Positions 31,523 to 40,844 of a stretch of DNA of 64,000 bases are shown piece after piece. Under the pieces are notes generated by a model. The model made no database searches and had not been told where the DNA came from. It saw nothing but the letters and a program-made list of their open reading frames with translations. The DNA lies in the NCBI GenBank assembly GCA_036003045.1, contig DASYSS010000085.1, forward strand, positions 1-64,000. Reading direction: 5' to 3'. Made by a program: the position numbers and the translations under genes. The DNA is from Gemmatimonadaceae bacterium (GTDB taxonomy: Bacteria > Gemmatimonadota > Gemmatimonadetes > Gemmatimonadales > Gemmatimonadaceae). Positions within the stretch are counted from its first letter, which is position 1, and every line of letters starts with the position of its first letter.

Positions 31523-34033
31523 CTACTCCGCTCCGCCCGTCGCCAGCCGGATCTGCGCGAGTCGCTCCGGCGACGCCGCGAACAGACCGTCAGGGTAGCG
31601 CCGGTATTGCACCATCTGGCTGTAGATCGTCGCCTGGTCGTACCGGTTCAGACCGAGACCGGCGAGGAACTGCAACCGCAGATTCCGGTCGTGGTTGATC
31701 TGCGCGTCCGCGAGCCAGGGCCGCAGCATCGGTTCGTTGCCCGCGAACGTCGAGAAGAGCTCCGTCGCGGAATTGATTCCGATCTCGTGCAGCGACTGCG
31801 CGACCTGCGCGTACTGCGGGCTCTGGAGACGCTGCTCGATGTCGTCGACGTTGATGTGCATCGTCCCCATCTGGCCGACGAGCACCAGGTCGTAGCCGGC
31901 GCCGTTGTTCGTGTTGCCGAACACCACGCCGTTCGGGAACGCCTGGAAGAACGTCGCGACCTCGCTCTTCACCGCTTCCGGGCTGCTCTCGTAGAGCTGC
32001 ACGAAAAGCGTCACGACGCCGCCCGGATTGAGGTGCTCCTTCACGACGTCGAAGAATTCCTTCGTGTAGAGCGTGGCCGCGCCCTTCACCCATGGATCGA
32101 GCGGATCCGACGTGACGGCGTCGAACTTCTGTTTGGTCGTAAGAATGAAATGCCGCGCGTCATCGATCTCGACGTGCACCTTGGGATTCGTGACGACGTT
32201 GTAGTTGTGCGCGCCGAAGTACTTCGACACGACCGCCGGCACGAGCGGCTCGATCTCGGCGATCGTCTCGCTCTGGAGAGCGGGATCGATGCTCACCGCG
32301 CCCGCCGTCACGCCCGCGCCGCAACCGATGACGAGCACGGAATTGGGATGCGGCGGCAAGAGCGTCGTGAGGTGGCCGAGCATTCGCTGCAGACGCATGT
32401 CCTGCGGCTCGCTCGACGCCTGCACCTTGCCGGCATTGTGGTAGTTCAGGACGCCGTTCGACAGCTGCGACACCGCCACCGACGCCGTCATTCCTTCGCC
32501 GACGTAGATGAAGTCGTTGGCGTTCTCGAGACGCGTCGCGAACCATCGGCCGTAGCCGACGAGAAGCGGCGGCACCGGCGGAACGCTCATCATCAGCAGA
32601 ACGGCGACGCCGGCTGTCGCGAGGCCCAACCACGTGCGGCGCGGCGTGGTCGTCAGCTTGGACACGCCTTCCACCGCGACCGGAACGAGCGCGACGACCG
32701 CGCTCACCGCCGCCACCGCAATCAGCAGCCGCTGCGACATCTGAGTGCCGAGCCACGCGATGATCAGCAAACTGCCGAACAGGGCGCCGATGATGCCGCC
32801 AATCGTGTTGGCGGCGTACACGCTGCCGACGAGCCGCGCGGGATCCTTCGCGCCGCGGCCGACCGCCGCCAGCGCCAGCGGGAAGCTCGCTCCCCAAAGC
32901 ACCGCCGCCGGAAAGACGGACCAAAGACAGCGAACCAGGTCGATCTGGAAAGTCGGCGTGGCGTCGACCGCCAACCCCGGGCTGACCGGCCAGTACGGAA
33001 GAATCTTCGTCATCGAGTACGCGGCCCACGCGATCGCGCCGGTGAGCAGCAACTGGCAAACGCCGAGCGCGAGGCGAGGTTGCTTCGCCGTTCGCGCGAT
33101 GGCCGATCCGCCGGTGCTGCCCAAACCAAGGCCGAGCAGGAACGCGGCGAGAATGAGCGAGAACGTGTACGTCGTCGCGCCGAGCAGGAGCGACAGCAGG
33201 CGAGTCCAGACGGCTTCGGCGGCCAGCGCGGTCGCGCCGGAAAGCGCGATCGTGACATATACGGGCCACGCGCCGGCCGGGATGATCGATTCCGATTCCT
33301 TCGCGTCAGCGGTCGCGTTTTCCTCGCCGCGATACATCGTGGCCCGGGCAAGCGCGAGGCTGATTCCGGCGACGATCACGTCGATGGCCACGGCGACGTA
33401 GGTCGCCACCGCCATGTCATGAACGCGCAGGAGATAGAAACCGGCGAGCACGCAACCGAGCACTGCGCCGGCAATGTTGCCACCGTAGAAGAAGCCCAAC
33501 CACGCCACGCCTTCCGGAGTCGTCTCGACCCAGCGCGCGATGGCGGGCAGCGTCGCGCCCATGAGAAGCGTCGGCGGCAGCAGGCAGAGCGCGCAGAACA
33601 GCCCACGAACGAGGAGATCCGCCGTCCCGTGAAGCGCGATTGCGAAGTACAGACCGCCCGCGTACGGCAGCCCCCACAGCACCAATAGCCCGAACCCTGC
33701 GATCGCCAGCTCGAGCATCGCGTAGACGCGCAGCGGGTGTTGGCGGCGCGACACGAAGCGCGAGAGATACAGGCTGCCGATGCACATGCCACCCATGAAC
33801 GTTCCGAGCAAAACGCCGAGCGACACCGCCGACGACCCGATGATGAGGCTCAGGAGCTGAAACCAGACGATCTCGTAAATCAGCGCCGCGCATCCGCTTC
33901 CAATGAAAAGGAGAACGACGAGCGGGAGGAGCCGATTGGTGACGGGAGCCCCGCTCGACGCGATGGGTTCCGCGCCGCGGCTCGGGCCGGTGTACGGCGC
34001 GCGGCGGGACTGTGTTTTGGTGGATGACGACAC
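31523..34033 (-). CDS. Fused membrane/spermidine-synthase-like protein
   Basis: About 836 residues. Residues about 35-560 hold up to 14 membrane segments (LLFIGSGCAALIYEIVWFQL, LLGTFMGGMCIGSLYLSR, YAANTIGGIIGALFGS). The remainder is a class-I methyltransferase fold like spermidine synthase (VLVIGCGAGVTAGAVS, EIEPLVPAVVSKYF, DDARHFILTT, TSDPLDPWVKGAATLYTKEF), then a helical tail. Such fusions are common and uncharacterised. The usual DD(K/G) aminopropyl-acceptor motif is not obvious, so polyamine synthesis is unproven. The GTG at 34033 is preferred; a TTG at 34192 would lie directly at the end of the upstream gene's terminator. Confidence 0.75.
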   Translation of the reverse strand: MSSSTKTQSRRAPYTGPSRGAEPIASSGAPVTNRLLPLVVLLFIGSGCAALIYEIVWFQLLSLIIGSSAVSLGVLLGTFMGGMCIGSLYLSRFVSRRQHPLRVYAMLELAIAGFGLLVLWGLPYAGGLYFAIALHGTADLLVRGLFCALCLLPPTLLMGATLPAIARWVETTPEGVAWLGFFYGGNIAGAVLGCVLAGFYLLRVHDMAVATYVAVAIDVIVAGISLALARATMYRGEENATADAKESESIIPAGAWPVYVTIALSGATALAAEAVWTRLLSLLLGATTYTFSLILAAFLLGLGLGSTGGSAIARTAKQPRLALGVCQLLLTGAIAWAAYSMTKILPYWPVSPGLAVDATPTFQIDLVRCLWSVFPAAVLWGASFPLALAAVGRGAKDPARLVGSVYAANTIGGIIGALFGSLLIIAWLGTQMSQRLLIAVAAVSAVVALVPVAVEGVSKLTTTPRRTWLGLATAGVAVLLMMSVPPVPPLLVGYGRWFATRLENANDFIYVGEGMTASVAVSQLSNGVLNYHNAGKVQASSEPQDMRLQRMLGHLTTLLPPHPNSVLVIGCGAGVTAGAVSIDPALQSETIAEIEPLVPAVVSKYFGAHNYNVVTNPKVHVEIDDARHFILTTKQKFDAVTSDPLDPWVKGAATLYTKEFFDVVKEHLNPGGVVTLFVQLYESSPEAVKSEVATFFQAFPNGVVFGNTNNGAGYDLVLVGQMGTMHINVDDIEQRLQSPQYAQVAQSLHEIGINSATELFSTFAGNEPMLRPWLADAQINHDRNLRLQFLAGLGLNRYDQATIYSQMVQYRRYPDGLFAASPERLAQIRLATGGAE

Positions 34034-34190
34034 GGCAGCGTGTTGCTCGGAAAGGGGGGAAACGACGTTCGGCCCGGCATCGGCCAGAACCGTTACGCGG
34101 GCGACGAACCCTATGTTGGCAGCGCGCGCGGTACGAGTCCAGTTGCCGCGTACCGGCACTGCGCAACCCGTGGGAATCTTTCGGGAACCC

Positions 34191-34236
34191 AAAAATACGC
34201 GCCGAGCGTCGAGGCTGTGAGCCTCGCGCCCGGCGC
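34191..34236 (-). terminator. Rho-independent terminator for the C2H2 protein gene
   Basis: On the minus strand an imperfect stem (outer GCGCCG/CGGCGC, inner CGAGGCT/AGCCTCG, 3-nt loop; 34199-34236) is followed by ATTTTT (34191-34195). A second G+C hairpin at about 34258-34287 lies nearer the stop codon. Confidence 0.75.
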
Positions 34237-34291
34237 GAAAGAGAATCTCACTCGTGGGCCGCCGCCCCCGTGTCGGGGCGGCGCGGCGAGC

Positions 34292-34486
34292 CTAGTTGTT
34301 CAGATCGCTGTCGTCGTCGTTGAAATCCTGGCCATCCTGTCTGCGTCCGTATTCGGACGACGATCCGGACTGCGATGATCCGGCTTGCGCGGTGTGCTGT
34401 TGCCGGGTGTGGCGATCGAGCTGTTCACGCGAGTCGAAATGCGCGCCGCATTGACGGCACTCGAAGTCCTGGTCGTTTTGGGCCAT
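34292..34486 (-). CDS. Small C2H2 zinc-finger protein
   Basis: A 64-residue protein with one classical zinc finger, FECRQCGAHFDSREQLDRH ending in TRQQH: Cys-X2-Cys-X12-His-X4-His. The rest is a polar, disordered tail rich in Ser, Gln, Gly and Asp (SSQSGSSSEYGRRQDGQDF). Eukaryote-like C2H2 fingers of this size occur sporadically in bacteria and differ from the Ros/MucR fold; the role may be nucleic-acid or protein binding. The ATG at 34486 (MAQNDQDFE) starts just before the finger and follows GAGG. It has terminators on both sides and stands alone. Confidence 0.8.
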   Translation of the reverse strand: MAQNDQDFECRQCGAHFDSREQLDRHTRQQHTAQAGSSQSGSSSEYGRRQDGQDFNDDDSDLNN

Positions 34487-34581
34487 TGTGCGTCTCCTCA
34501 CTGTTGGGGCCGGCGAGCAAGCGTCGCTCGACGCGGCGTCGCCGCGCCGCTTTGGCCGGTTTTCGCAGGGGGTGTGCCGCA

Positions 34582-34618
34582 CAAACGAACTCGCCTCGGC
34601 AGTCGGTGCCGAGGCGAG
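34582..34618 (-). terminator. Terminator for the coiled-coil lipoprotein gene
   Basis: CTCGCCTCGGC (34590-34600) pairs with GCCGAGGCGAG (34608-34618) over a 7-nt loop; on the minus strand it is followed by TTCGTTTGT. It lies 22 bp past the lipoprotein stop. Confidence 0.8.
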
Positions 34619-34639
34619 CTCGATTTCGTGGAGCGCGTT

Positions 34640-35536
34640 CTAGCGCTGGACGATGATCAAATACTTCGACGTCGCCCAGAACTTGTCGGCTTCCGCGATT
34701 TGGAGCGGGCCGTGGAACTTCGCGCCGTCGCGCGCGGTCACCTTGGCATCGTCGAGGCTCTGCCGCGAGACGATCTGATACTCGCGGGTGGAGTCCGGCA
34801 GCGCGATTTCGTGCACCGCGCGCGTATCGATCGCCGTGAACTCCGTGGGTTTGAGATCGCGTGCCGGAACCAGCGTGCGGCCGAAGCGGTGCACGAGGAG
34901 ATTCGCGCCGCCCTCGCGCGTGATCACGCCTTTCTGGAGCAGCTCGTCCTCGGTGCCGACCACGTAGTACGCCTTGGCCGACTCGGTGCGGACGATCTCG
35001 AGGTCTTTACCCATCTGGTCGATGCGACCCTGGAGCAGCACGATCGTCTGCGCCTGCTGATCGACGCTCGCCATCAAGTCGGCGATGTGCTTCACGTCGG
35101 CCGCGATCGAATCCTTGAGAGCGCGGTTCTCGTCGGTGAGCTTGCCGTTCGTGGCGAGCAGCTGCTCGTGCTGTTTCTTGAGCTCCGTGACTTCACGCGC
35201 GGTGGCGCGCGCCCGCTCGACGAGCGCGTCGACGCGGCGGAGCATGTCTTTGCGAGCGCGCAGCTGATCTTCGATGCCGCTCTCGGAAGTCTTCTTGGTC
35301 TTGCCCGGGCCGAGACCCTTCACGCGCGAGATCGAGCTGTCGATCCGGCCGATGAAGAGGTTCGCGTCGGCGAGCGTCTGCGACACGGAGTCGCGCTCCG
35401 CCGAGAGCTTGCCGAGGAGCGCGCGCTGCTGCGTCACGAGTGCCGTGGCGCTGTCGGCGCGTTGCCGTTCCTGCGTGCTCGTGCAGGCGGCGAGGGGAAG
35501 AAGGACGAGCGAGGAAACGAGAAGACGGTTGCGCAT
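34640..35536 (-). CDS. Coiled-coil lipoprotein
   Basis: A 298-residue lipoprotein with lipobox LPLAACTST. Residues about 25-190 form a long coiled coil in two parts (DSATALVTQQRALLGKLSAE; EVTELKKQHEQLLATNGKLT). A compact C-terminal domain of about 100 residues follows (AYYVVGTEDELLQKGVITRE; VHEIALPDSTREYQIVSRQS; FWATSKYLIIVQR). The layout resembles secreted proteins I know only as hypothetical, common in Bacteroidota-like genomes. An envelope-structural or tethering role is conceivable. The ATG at 35536 starts the signal peptide. Confidence 0.75.
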   Translation of the reverse strand: MRNRLLVSSLVLLPLAACTSTQERQRADSATALVTQQRALLGKLSAERDSVSQTLADANLFIGRIDSSISRVKGLGPGKTKKTSESGIEDQLRARKDMLRRVDALVERARATAREVTELKKQHEQLLATNGKLTDENRALKDSIAADVKHIADLMASVDQQAQTIVLLQGRIDQMGKDLEIVRTESAKAYYVVGTEDELLQKGVITREGGANLLVHRFGRTLVPARDLKPTEFTAIDTRAVHEIALPDSTREYQIVSRQSLDDAKVTARDGAKFHGPLQIAEADKFWATSKYLIIVQR

Positions 35537-35704
35537 AGGAGTCACGGGGTGAACGGTCGCACGACCATCGTGCGGCCCCATAAAAGGTGTCATATCACGC
35601 TGTTAAACACCTAGGGCGGCCGGCACACACCCTCTGTGACGAGGGGCACGGGCCTTCGCAACACCCCGCTACACCCGGACGGTTTTTCGAGTACTCTAAG
35701 TGAG

Positions 35705-36682
35705 CTAGGTCACTTCCAAGTCTTCTAAGTAGGTCGCCAGCGCGAAATGGCCGGCGAACCGCGCCCAATCCGCGGGCGTCGCCTCGTGTCTGGCGTCCTT
35801 GAGCCTCGGGTTCGCGCCCGCTGCCAACAGCGCGTCGACGACGTCGCGCGCGTTGCGCTTGGCCGCGTAGTGCAGCGCGCGATCGCCGTCGGGTCCGGAT
35901 GGAACGTCGGCGTCCACGCCCCGAGCGATTAGAAAACTCACAGTGGCGAGGTTGGCCAGCGCGGCCGCGGTGTGCAGCGGCGTCTCTCCGATCCCGCTCG
36001 CCGGATTCAACCCGCTGCGTCGCGCGCCCAGAATGTCGGCGCCGGTCTCGGCCATCAGCGTCAAGCCGTCGACGTCGTCGAGCGCCGCGAGCAGCCACGC
36101 GTCGGATTCGCCGCTCACATCCATGAGGAATCTCGCAACAGGCCGCCGCGTGCGCCGCCCATACGCGGCCGACCTCGCCGCGGTGGCGCCGTACTTGTCG
36201 AGCGCGTCGAGCGCGGCGCCCTGCGCGACGAGGAAGCGAGCGACGTCCACCGTAGCCGCGAAGTGGAGCGGCGGCGCCTGGTTCGCGCGCCGCTCGCGGA
36301 CGACCGACGAGTGCTGGTCGACGATCTCGGAAAGACGCGCCAGATCCCCGAGCGCCGCCGCTTCCCAGGCGTCGATCTGCGCGCCGTGCGAGCGAAGCAG
36401 CTCGACCAGCTCGCGGGATTCACGCCCCGCCGCGATCAGCAGCGGCGACCAACCGTCGTACATGTCGCTTGGGTGGTTGGGGTCGGCGCCGGCATCGAGC
36501 AGAAGCGCGGCGACGTCGGCGCGCCCGTTCTCGACGGCGACATGGAGCGCGGTCGGCTCTCCGCCCCAGATCGGGTGCGGCCCGGTGACTCTCGCCAACT
36601 CTGGCGACCGGGTGAGCACGCGCGCCGCACCCTCGCGATCCCCGGTCCGGGAAGCGTCGAACAGGTCGTCGAGCGATCTCAC
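35705..36682 (-). CDS. Ankyrin-repeat protein
   Basis: A 325-residue cytosolic protein with about seven ankyrin repeats, for example EPTALHVAVENGRADVAALL, SPLLIAAGRESRELVELLRS, IGETPLHTAAALANLATVSF and DRALHYAAKRNARDVVDALL. It has no other domain and no signal peptide. Ankyrin proteins bind other proteins, and the partner is unknown here. The GTG at 36682 is preceded by a strong GGGAGGTGG. A 36-codon open frame with its own ribosome-binding site ends 21 bp upstream. Confidence 0.9.
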   Translation of the reverse strand: MRSLDDLFDASRTGDREGAARVLTRSPELARVTGPHPIWGGEPTALHVAVENGRADVAALLLDAGADPNHPSDMYDGWSPLLIAAGRESRELVELLRSHGAQIDAWEAAALGDLARLSEIVDQHSSVVRERRANQAPPLHFAATVDVARFLVAQGAALDALDKYGATAARSAAYGRRTRRPVARFLMDVSGESDAWLLAALDDVDGLTLMAETGADILGARRSGLNPASGIGETPLHTAAALANLATVSFLIARGVDADVPSGPDGDRALHYAAKRNARDVVDALLAAGANPRLKDARHEATPADWARFAGHFALATYLEDLEVT

Positions 36683-36703
36683 GAGCCACCTCCCTCGCCT
36701 CGA

Positions 36704-36814
36704 TTACTTCCCTTCTTCCTCGGCCGCGGCGGCGAGCCGGCGCGTCATCGCGTCGATCTCCGCCGCCAATCGCGAGACATCGGCGTCAACATGACGTCGA
36801 TTTCGTCCAGACAC
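36704..36814 (-). CDS. Possible 36-residue peptide upstream of the ankyrin gene
   Basis: A GTG at 36814 preceded by GAGGG opens a frame of 36 codons ending in TAA at 36704. The peptide is one amphipathic, charged helix (DVSRLAAEIDAMTRRLAAAA, ending EEEGK). It lies 21 bp before the ankyrin gene on the same strand. The start signal, helix pattern and spacing support a real small gene, perhaps a partner or leader of the ankyrin protein, but the size makes chance possible. Confidence 0.4.
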   Translation of the reverse strand: MSGRNRRHVDADVSRLAAEIDAMTRRLAAAAEEEGK

Positions 36815-37077
36815 AATGCGCCCTCAGCCCCGCCGGCACCTCATGGGCGCCAGTCATGGAGCGGCCAAACCTAATGGTAGGCCTCGGCCGGCCGTCACGC
36901 GGCGGTGCCCGCCCCTAGATTCCGCCACGCGAATCGGGCGACGCCACCTGAAGCGGCGGGTAAACCCTGCGGCCGCCCAAGTGAGACTAAGCCCACGAGC
37001 CGGAGAAGGATGCTCTGCCGGCCGGCGCTGGAATTCGCCAGGCTGTTCCCACCTCTTACTTCAGCCCGAGTTTCTAA

Positions 37078-40000
37078 GTGAGTCTCCGACGCAGCATCAT
37101 CGTCGCACTGTCGGTCATGGGTGCGATCGCACTTCATACGGCATCGGCGTTCGCGCAAACCGATGTCATTCGCGGCCGCATCATCGGGCCGGACAGCCTC
37201 CCGGTCGAACGCGCCACGGTCACGGTCACGTCGCTGACCGGCAACGTCACCAGAACCGCGCGGACCGATAAGAACGGCCGGTACACCGTGACATTCCCGG
37301 GTGACGAGGGCGACTACTTCGTGAGCGTCGCCGCGCTCGGCTTCGCGGGACGACGCTTCGAGATCAAGCGGACCGGCGACCAGGAGATCCTGATCGGCGA
37401 CGCCAAGCTCCAGCGCGTAGCGGAGCGGCTCGACGCCGTCGAGGTCAAGGCGGACCGGCAACGCGTGGGGCGCCAGGACGTCCCAGACATCAGCGGCAGC
37501 GAACGCTCGGCGTCGGCCGGGAACGTGCCCGCCGACCAACTCGGCGATCTCGCCGCGCTCGCGGCGTCGCTCCCGGGAGTGCAACTGATCCCCGGCGCCG
37601 ATGGGAATCCCAACGGCTTCTCGGTGCTCGGTCTCACGCCCGACCAGAACGCCACGACGCTGAACGGCATGAACTTCGGCGGCTCGAACCTGCCGCGAGA
37701 CGCGAACGTCTCGACGTCGCTGGTCACATCACCCTACGACGTGTCGCGCGGGAACTTCAGCGGCGGGCTGCTCAACGTGCGCTCGCGCCCGGGGTCGAAC
37801 TACGAGATTCGCACGTCGAGCTTCAACTTCGACGCGCCGCAGATGCAGTGGACCGATCCCGCCGGTCGCCAGCTCGGCCAGCAATACCACAACATCTCGG
37901 CGGGCGGATTGTTCTCGGGTCCGATTCAAACCGACAAATCGTTTTTCTCGGTGGCGTATCAGGCCGGCCGGCGATCTTCGGATCTCCAAAGCCTTTTGAA
38001 CACCGATGCGCTGGGGCTGCGCGCCGTCGGCGTATCGGAAGACTCCGTGCAGAACCTCCTCGACATTCTCGGACAAGCTCACGTTCCGCCCAACATCGGA
38101 GGCATTCCGGGCGCGCGGCTGGGCGACAACGCGCTGCTGTTCGGGACTCTCGACTGGGCGCCGCCGTCGTCGACGACTGGCCAGGCGATCAACATCACCT
38201 TCAACGGATCGTGGAACCGACAGGATCCGTCGGGGCTGTCGAGCACCGAATTGCCGTCGCATGGCGGCGAGCGGATCAACTGGTACGGCGGCGTCCAGGC
38301 GAAGCACTCCGGCTATTACGGGTTCGGCATGCTGAGCGAAACGCAGGTCGGCGTCAACCGGATGCGGTTCTACGGCAATCCCTTCGTGGATCTGCCCAAC
38401 GGGTCCGTGCGGGTCAACTCGACGTTCGCCGACGGCACGTCGGGCGTGCAGAACCTCGCGTTCGGCGGCAACCCGACGATGAACGTCAACATGACCACGA
38501 CGACGGCGCAGGCGATGAACACGCTGTCGTGGTTCAGCGAGAACAACAAGCATCGGCTCAAATTCACGACCGAGCTGCGGCACGACCAATACGAGCAGGA
38601 CCTCAGCACCAACGAGCTCGGAACGTTCAGCTTCAATTCGCTCGGCGATCTCGCCAATGGGTTGCCCGCCTCGTTCACTCGGCAGCTGACGCCGCGGGCG
38701 CGGAGCGACGGACAGTTCGTCGTCGGCACATCGTTGGGCGACTCGTACCGGCCGACGGACGATCTCCAGATTCAGTACGGCCTGCGCCTCGATGGAAACC
38801 GCTTCACGAACACGCCGGAGTTCAACCCGGCCGTCGAGCAGGCGTTCGGTCTCCGGAACGACTACGTGCCGAACAAGATCTACGCGAGCCCCCGCGTTGG
38901 ATTCTCGTGGACCTACGGTACGGGACCGCAGATCGCCGCGTTCCAGAACGCGGTGCGCGGCCCGCGGGCCGTGATTCGCGGCGGCATCGGCCTTTTCCAG
39001 AGCACTCCAAACGCGCAGTCCATCGGCAGCGCGCTCGACAACACCGGGCTTCCCTCCGCGGTGCAACAACTGCTGTGCGTCGGGGTGGCGGCTCCGACGC
39101 CGAATTGGGCCGCCTACTCGGCGAACGTCGGCGCCATTCCGACGCAGTGCGCGGACGGTACGACGGGCAGCGTGTTCGCCAGCAGCGCCCCGAACGTCGC
39201 CGTGTTCGACAAGCAGTACACGGCGCCGCGCGCGCTGCGCTCGAATCTCCAATGGAACGGGTCGATTCTCGACAACATGTTCCTCGCGTCCGTCGACGCG
39301 ACGTACTCGCTGAACCTCGATCAGCCGAGCACGTTCGATCTGAACTTCAACCCGGTGGAGCAGTTCGCGCTCACGAGCGAGGGCGGCCGGCCGGTCTACG
39401 CGCGCACCTCGAGCATCGTTCCGACCACCGGCGGGATCGCTCCGGGCGAATCGCGGTTGAACACCGCGTTCACGCACGTGAGCGAGCTTCGCTCCGACAT
39501 GGAGTCGGACGCCCGACAGTTCACGTTCCAGCTGCGTCCCACGAGCTTCAATTCCAACTATTCGTGGAGCCTGTCGTACGTGTACGCGAACGCCCGCGAG
39601 CGTGTCCGTGGGTTCTCGAACACCGACGGCAATCCGCTCGACGCGTCGTGGGCGCGATCCAGCTTCGACTCGCGCCACCAGATCGTGTACGGCCTGACCT
39701 ACAACGCGTTCGACTTCATCCGCCTGTCGTGGAACGGGTCTTTCCGCTCGGGCACGCCCTACACGCCGCTCGTGGCGGGCGACATCAATGGCGACGGCTA
39801 CTCCAACGACCGCGCGTTCGTCTTCGACCCGTCGAAGACGGCCGATGCGTCGCTCGCGGCGGCCATGCAAAAGCTCTTCGCGACCGGATCACATTCGGCA
39901 CGGGATTGTCTCGAGAGCCAGATGAACACGGTCGCCGCCCGCAATTCGTGTCAGGGTCCGTGGACGTCGAGCGCGTTCCTCACGTTCTCGTTCAACCCGG

Positions 40001-40821
40001 TGAAGGTGCGCATGCCGCAGCGCGCCAACATCTCGTTCCAGATCGCGAATCCGCTCGCCGCGGCGGACGTGATCATGCACGGTGAAGACCATCTTCATGG
40101 TTGGGGCCAGCCCTTCATTCCGACGTCCCAGCTCCTGTTCGTGCGCGGTTTCGACCCGGTCTCGAAGACGTACAAGTACGACGTGAATCCGCGCTTCGGC
40201 GCGACCGCGCTGTCGCAATCGGCGATCCGCGCGCCGGTGACGCTGACCGCGCTGCTCCGCGTCGACGTGGGACCGGCGCGCGAGCGTCAGGATCTCACGC
40301 AGCTGCTGGATCGCGGACGCACGACACAAGGCACGAAGGCTCCGGAGGCGCTTCTCCGCGCGTTCTACGGTTCGGGCGGCGTCATGAATCCGATGGCGCA
40401 GATTCTCCGCCAGGCCGATACGCTCGAGCTGGACGGACCGCAGGCGGACAGCATCGCCGTGCTGAATCGCATGTACACGATCTCGCTCGATTCCATCTGG
40501 ACGCCGGTCGTGAAGTTCCTCGCCGCGCTTCCCGAACGATACGACCAGGACGCGGCGTACGACCGCTACAAGACCGCGCGCGAGGCGTCGGTGGACGCCC
40601 TGATTCGGCTCGCGCCGAAAGTGCGCGGTGTTCTCACGCACGCACAGATGCGGAAGCTCCCGTCGTTCGTCGGGCCGTACCTCGACACGCGCTACCTGGC
40701 CTCGGTCCGCTCCGGCACGACGGGCACCGGGCTCGGAATGATCATGCTGCCGGGCGGCGGAGCAATTCCCGCCGGCGGCGGCGGTGGCATGCAAGTCATC
40801 ATCAAGTCCGGAACTCCGTGA
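37078..40821 (+). CDS. Oar-like TonB-dependent receptor with C-terminal Spy-like tail (second copy)
   Basis: A 1247-residue outer-membrane protein and a paralogue of the one at 12128-15742. It has a signal peptide ending AFAQ, a carboxypeptidase-regulatory-like domain (about 28-115, GRIIGPDSLPVERATVTV), a plug (about 160-265, GFSVLGLTPDQNATTLNGMN) and a barrel to about 1060. The calcium-loop-like GDINGDGYSNDRAF and the cysteine pair in DCLESQMNTVAARNSCQGPW are conserved. The tail (about 1065-1247) has NPMAQILRQADTLELDGPQ, FLAALPERYD and VLTHAQMRKL, aligned with the other copy, and ends in a Gly-rich stretch. The GTG start has only a weak ribosome-binding site. A secreted beta-propeller gene follows 23 bp downstream. 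Confidence 0.85.
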   Translation: MSLRRSIIVALSVMGAIALHTASAFAQTDVIRGRIIGPDSLPVERATVTVTSLTGNVTRTARTDKNGRYTVTFPGDEGDYFVSVAALGFAGRRFEIKRTGDQEILIGDAKLQRVAERLDAVEVKADRQRVGRQDVPDISGSERSASAGNVPADQLGDLAALAASLPGVQLIPGADGNPNGFSVLGLTPDQNATTLNGMNFGGSNLPRDANVSTSLVTSPYDVSRGNFSGGLLNVRSRPGSNYEIRTSSFNFDAPQMQWTDPAGRQLGQQYHNISAGGLFSGPIQTDKSFFSVAYQAGRRSSDLQSLLNTDALGLRAVGVSEDSVQNLLDILGQAHVPPNIGGIPGARLGDNALLFGTLDWAPPSSTTGQAINITFNGSWNRQDPSGLSSTELPSHGGERINWYGGVQAKHSGYYGFGMLSETQVGVNRMRFYGNPFVDLPNGSVRVNSTFADGTSGVQNLAFGGNPTMNVNMTTTTAQAMNTLSWFSENNKHRLKFTTELRHDQYEQDLSTNELGTFSFNSLGDLANGLPASFTRQLTPRARSDGQFVVGTSLGDSYRPTDDLQIQYGLRLDGNRFTNTPEFNPAVEQAFGLRNDYVPNKIYASPRVGFSWTYGTGPQIAAFQNAVRGPRAVIRGGIGLFQSTPNAQSIGSALDNTGLPSAVQQLLCVGVAAPTPNWAAYSANVGAIPTQCADGTTGSVFASSAPNVAVFDKQYTAPRALRSNLQWNGSILDNMFLASVDATYSLNLDQPSTFDLNFNPVEQFALTSEGGRPVYARTSSIVPTTGGIAPGESRLNTAFTHVSELRSDMESDARQFTFQLRPTSFNSNYSWSLSYVYANARERVRGFSNTDGNPLDASWARSSFDSRHQIVYGLTYNAFDFIRLSWNGSFRSGTPYTPLVAGDINGDGYSNDRAFVFDPSKTADASLAAAMQKLFATGSHSARDCLESQMNTVAARNSCQGPWTSSAFLTFSFNPVKVRMPQRANISFQIANPLAAADVIMHGEDHLHGWGQPFIPTSQLLFVRGFDPVSKTYKYDVNPRFGATALSQSAIRAPVTLTALLRVDVGPARERQDLTQLLDRGRTTQGTKAPEALLRAFYGSGGVMNPMAQILRQADTLELDGPQADSIAVLNRMYTISLDSIWTPVVKFLAALPERYDQDAAYDRYKTAREASVDALIRLAPKVRGVLTHAQMRKLPSFVGPYLDTRYLASVRSGTTGTGLGMIMLPGGGAIPAGGGGGMQVIIKSGTP

Positions 40822-40844
40822 CGTCAGTCCATTCCAACATTCTC

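Noticed and set aside
31523-34192. Extension of the spermidine-synthase-like protein to the TTG at 34192
   Set aside because: That codon sits at the T-run of the upstream gene's terminator, and the extra residues resemble nothing.
37729-39870. 713-codon minus-strand frame inside the second TonB receptor
   Set aside because: Shadow of the receptor, with no domain or start signal.
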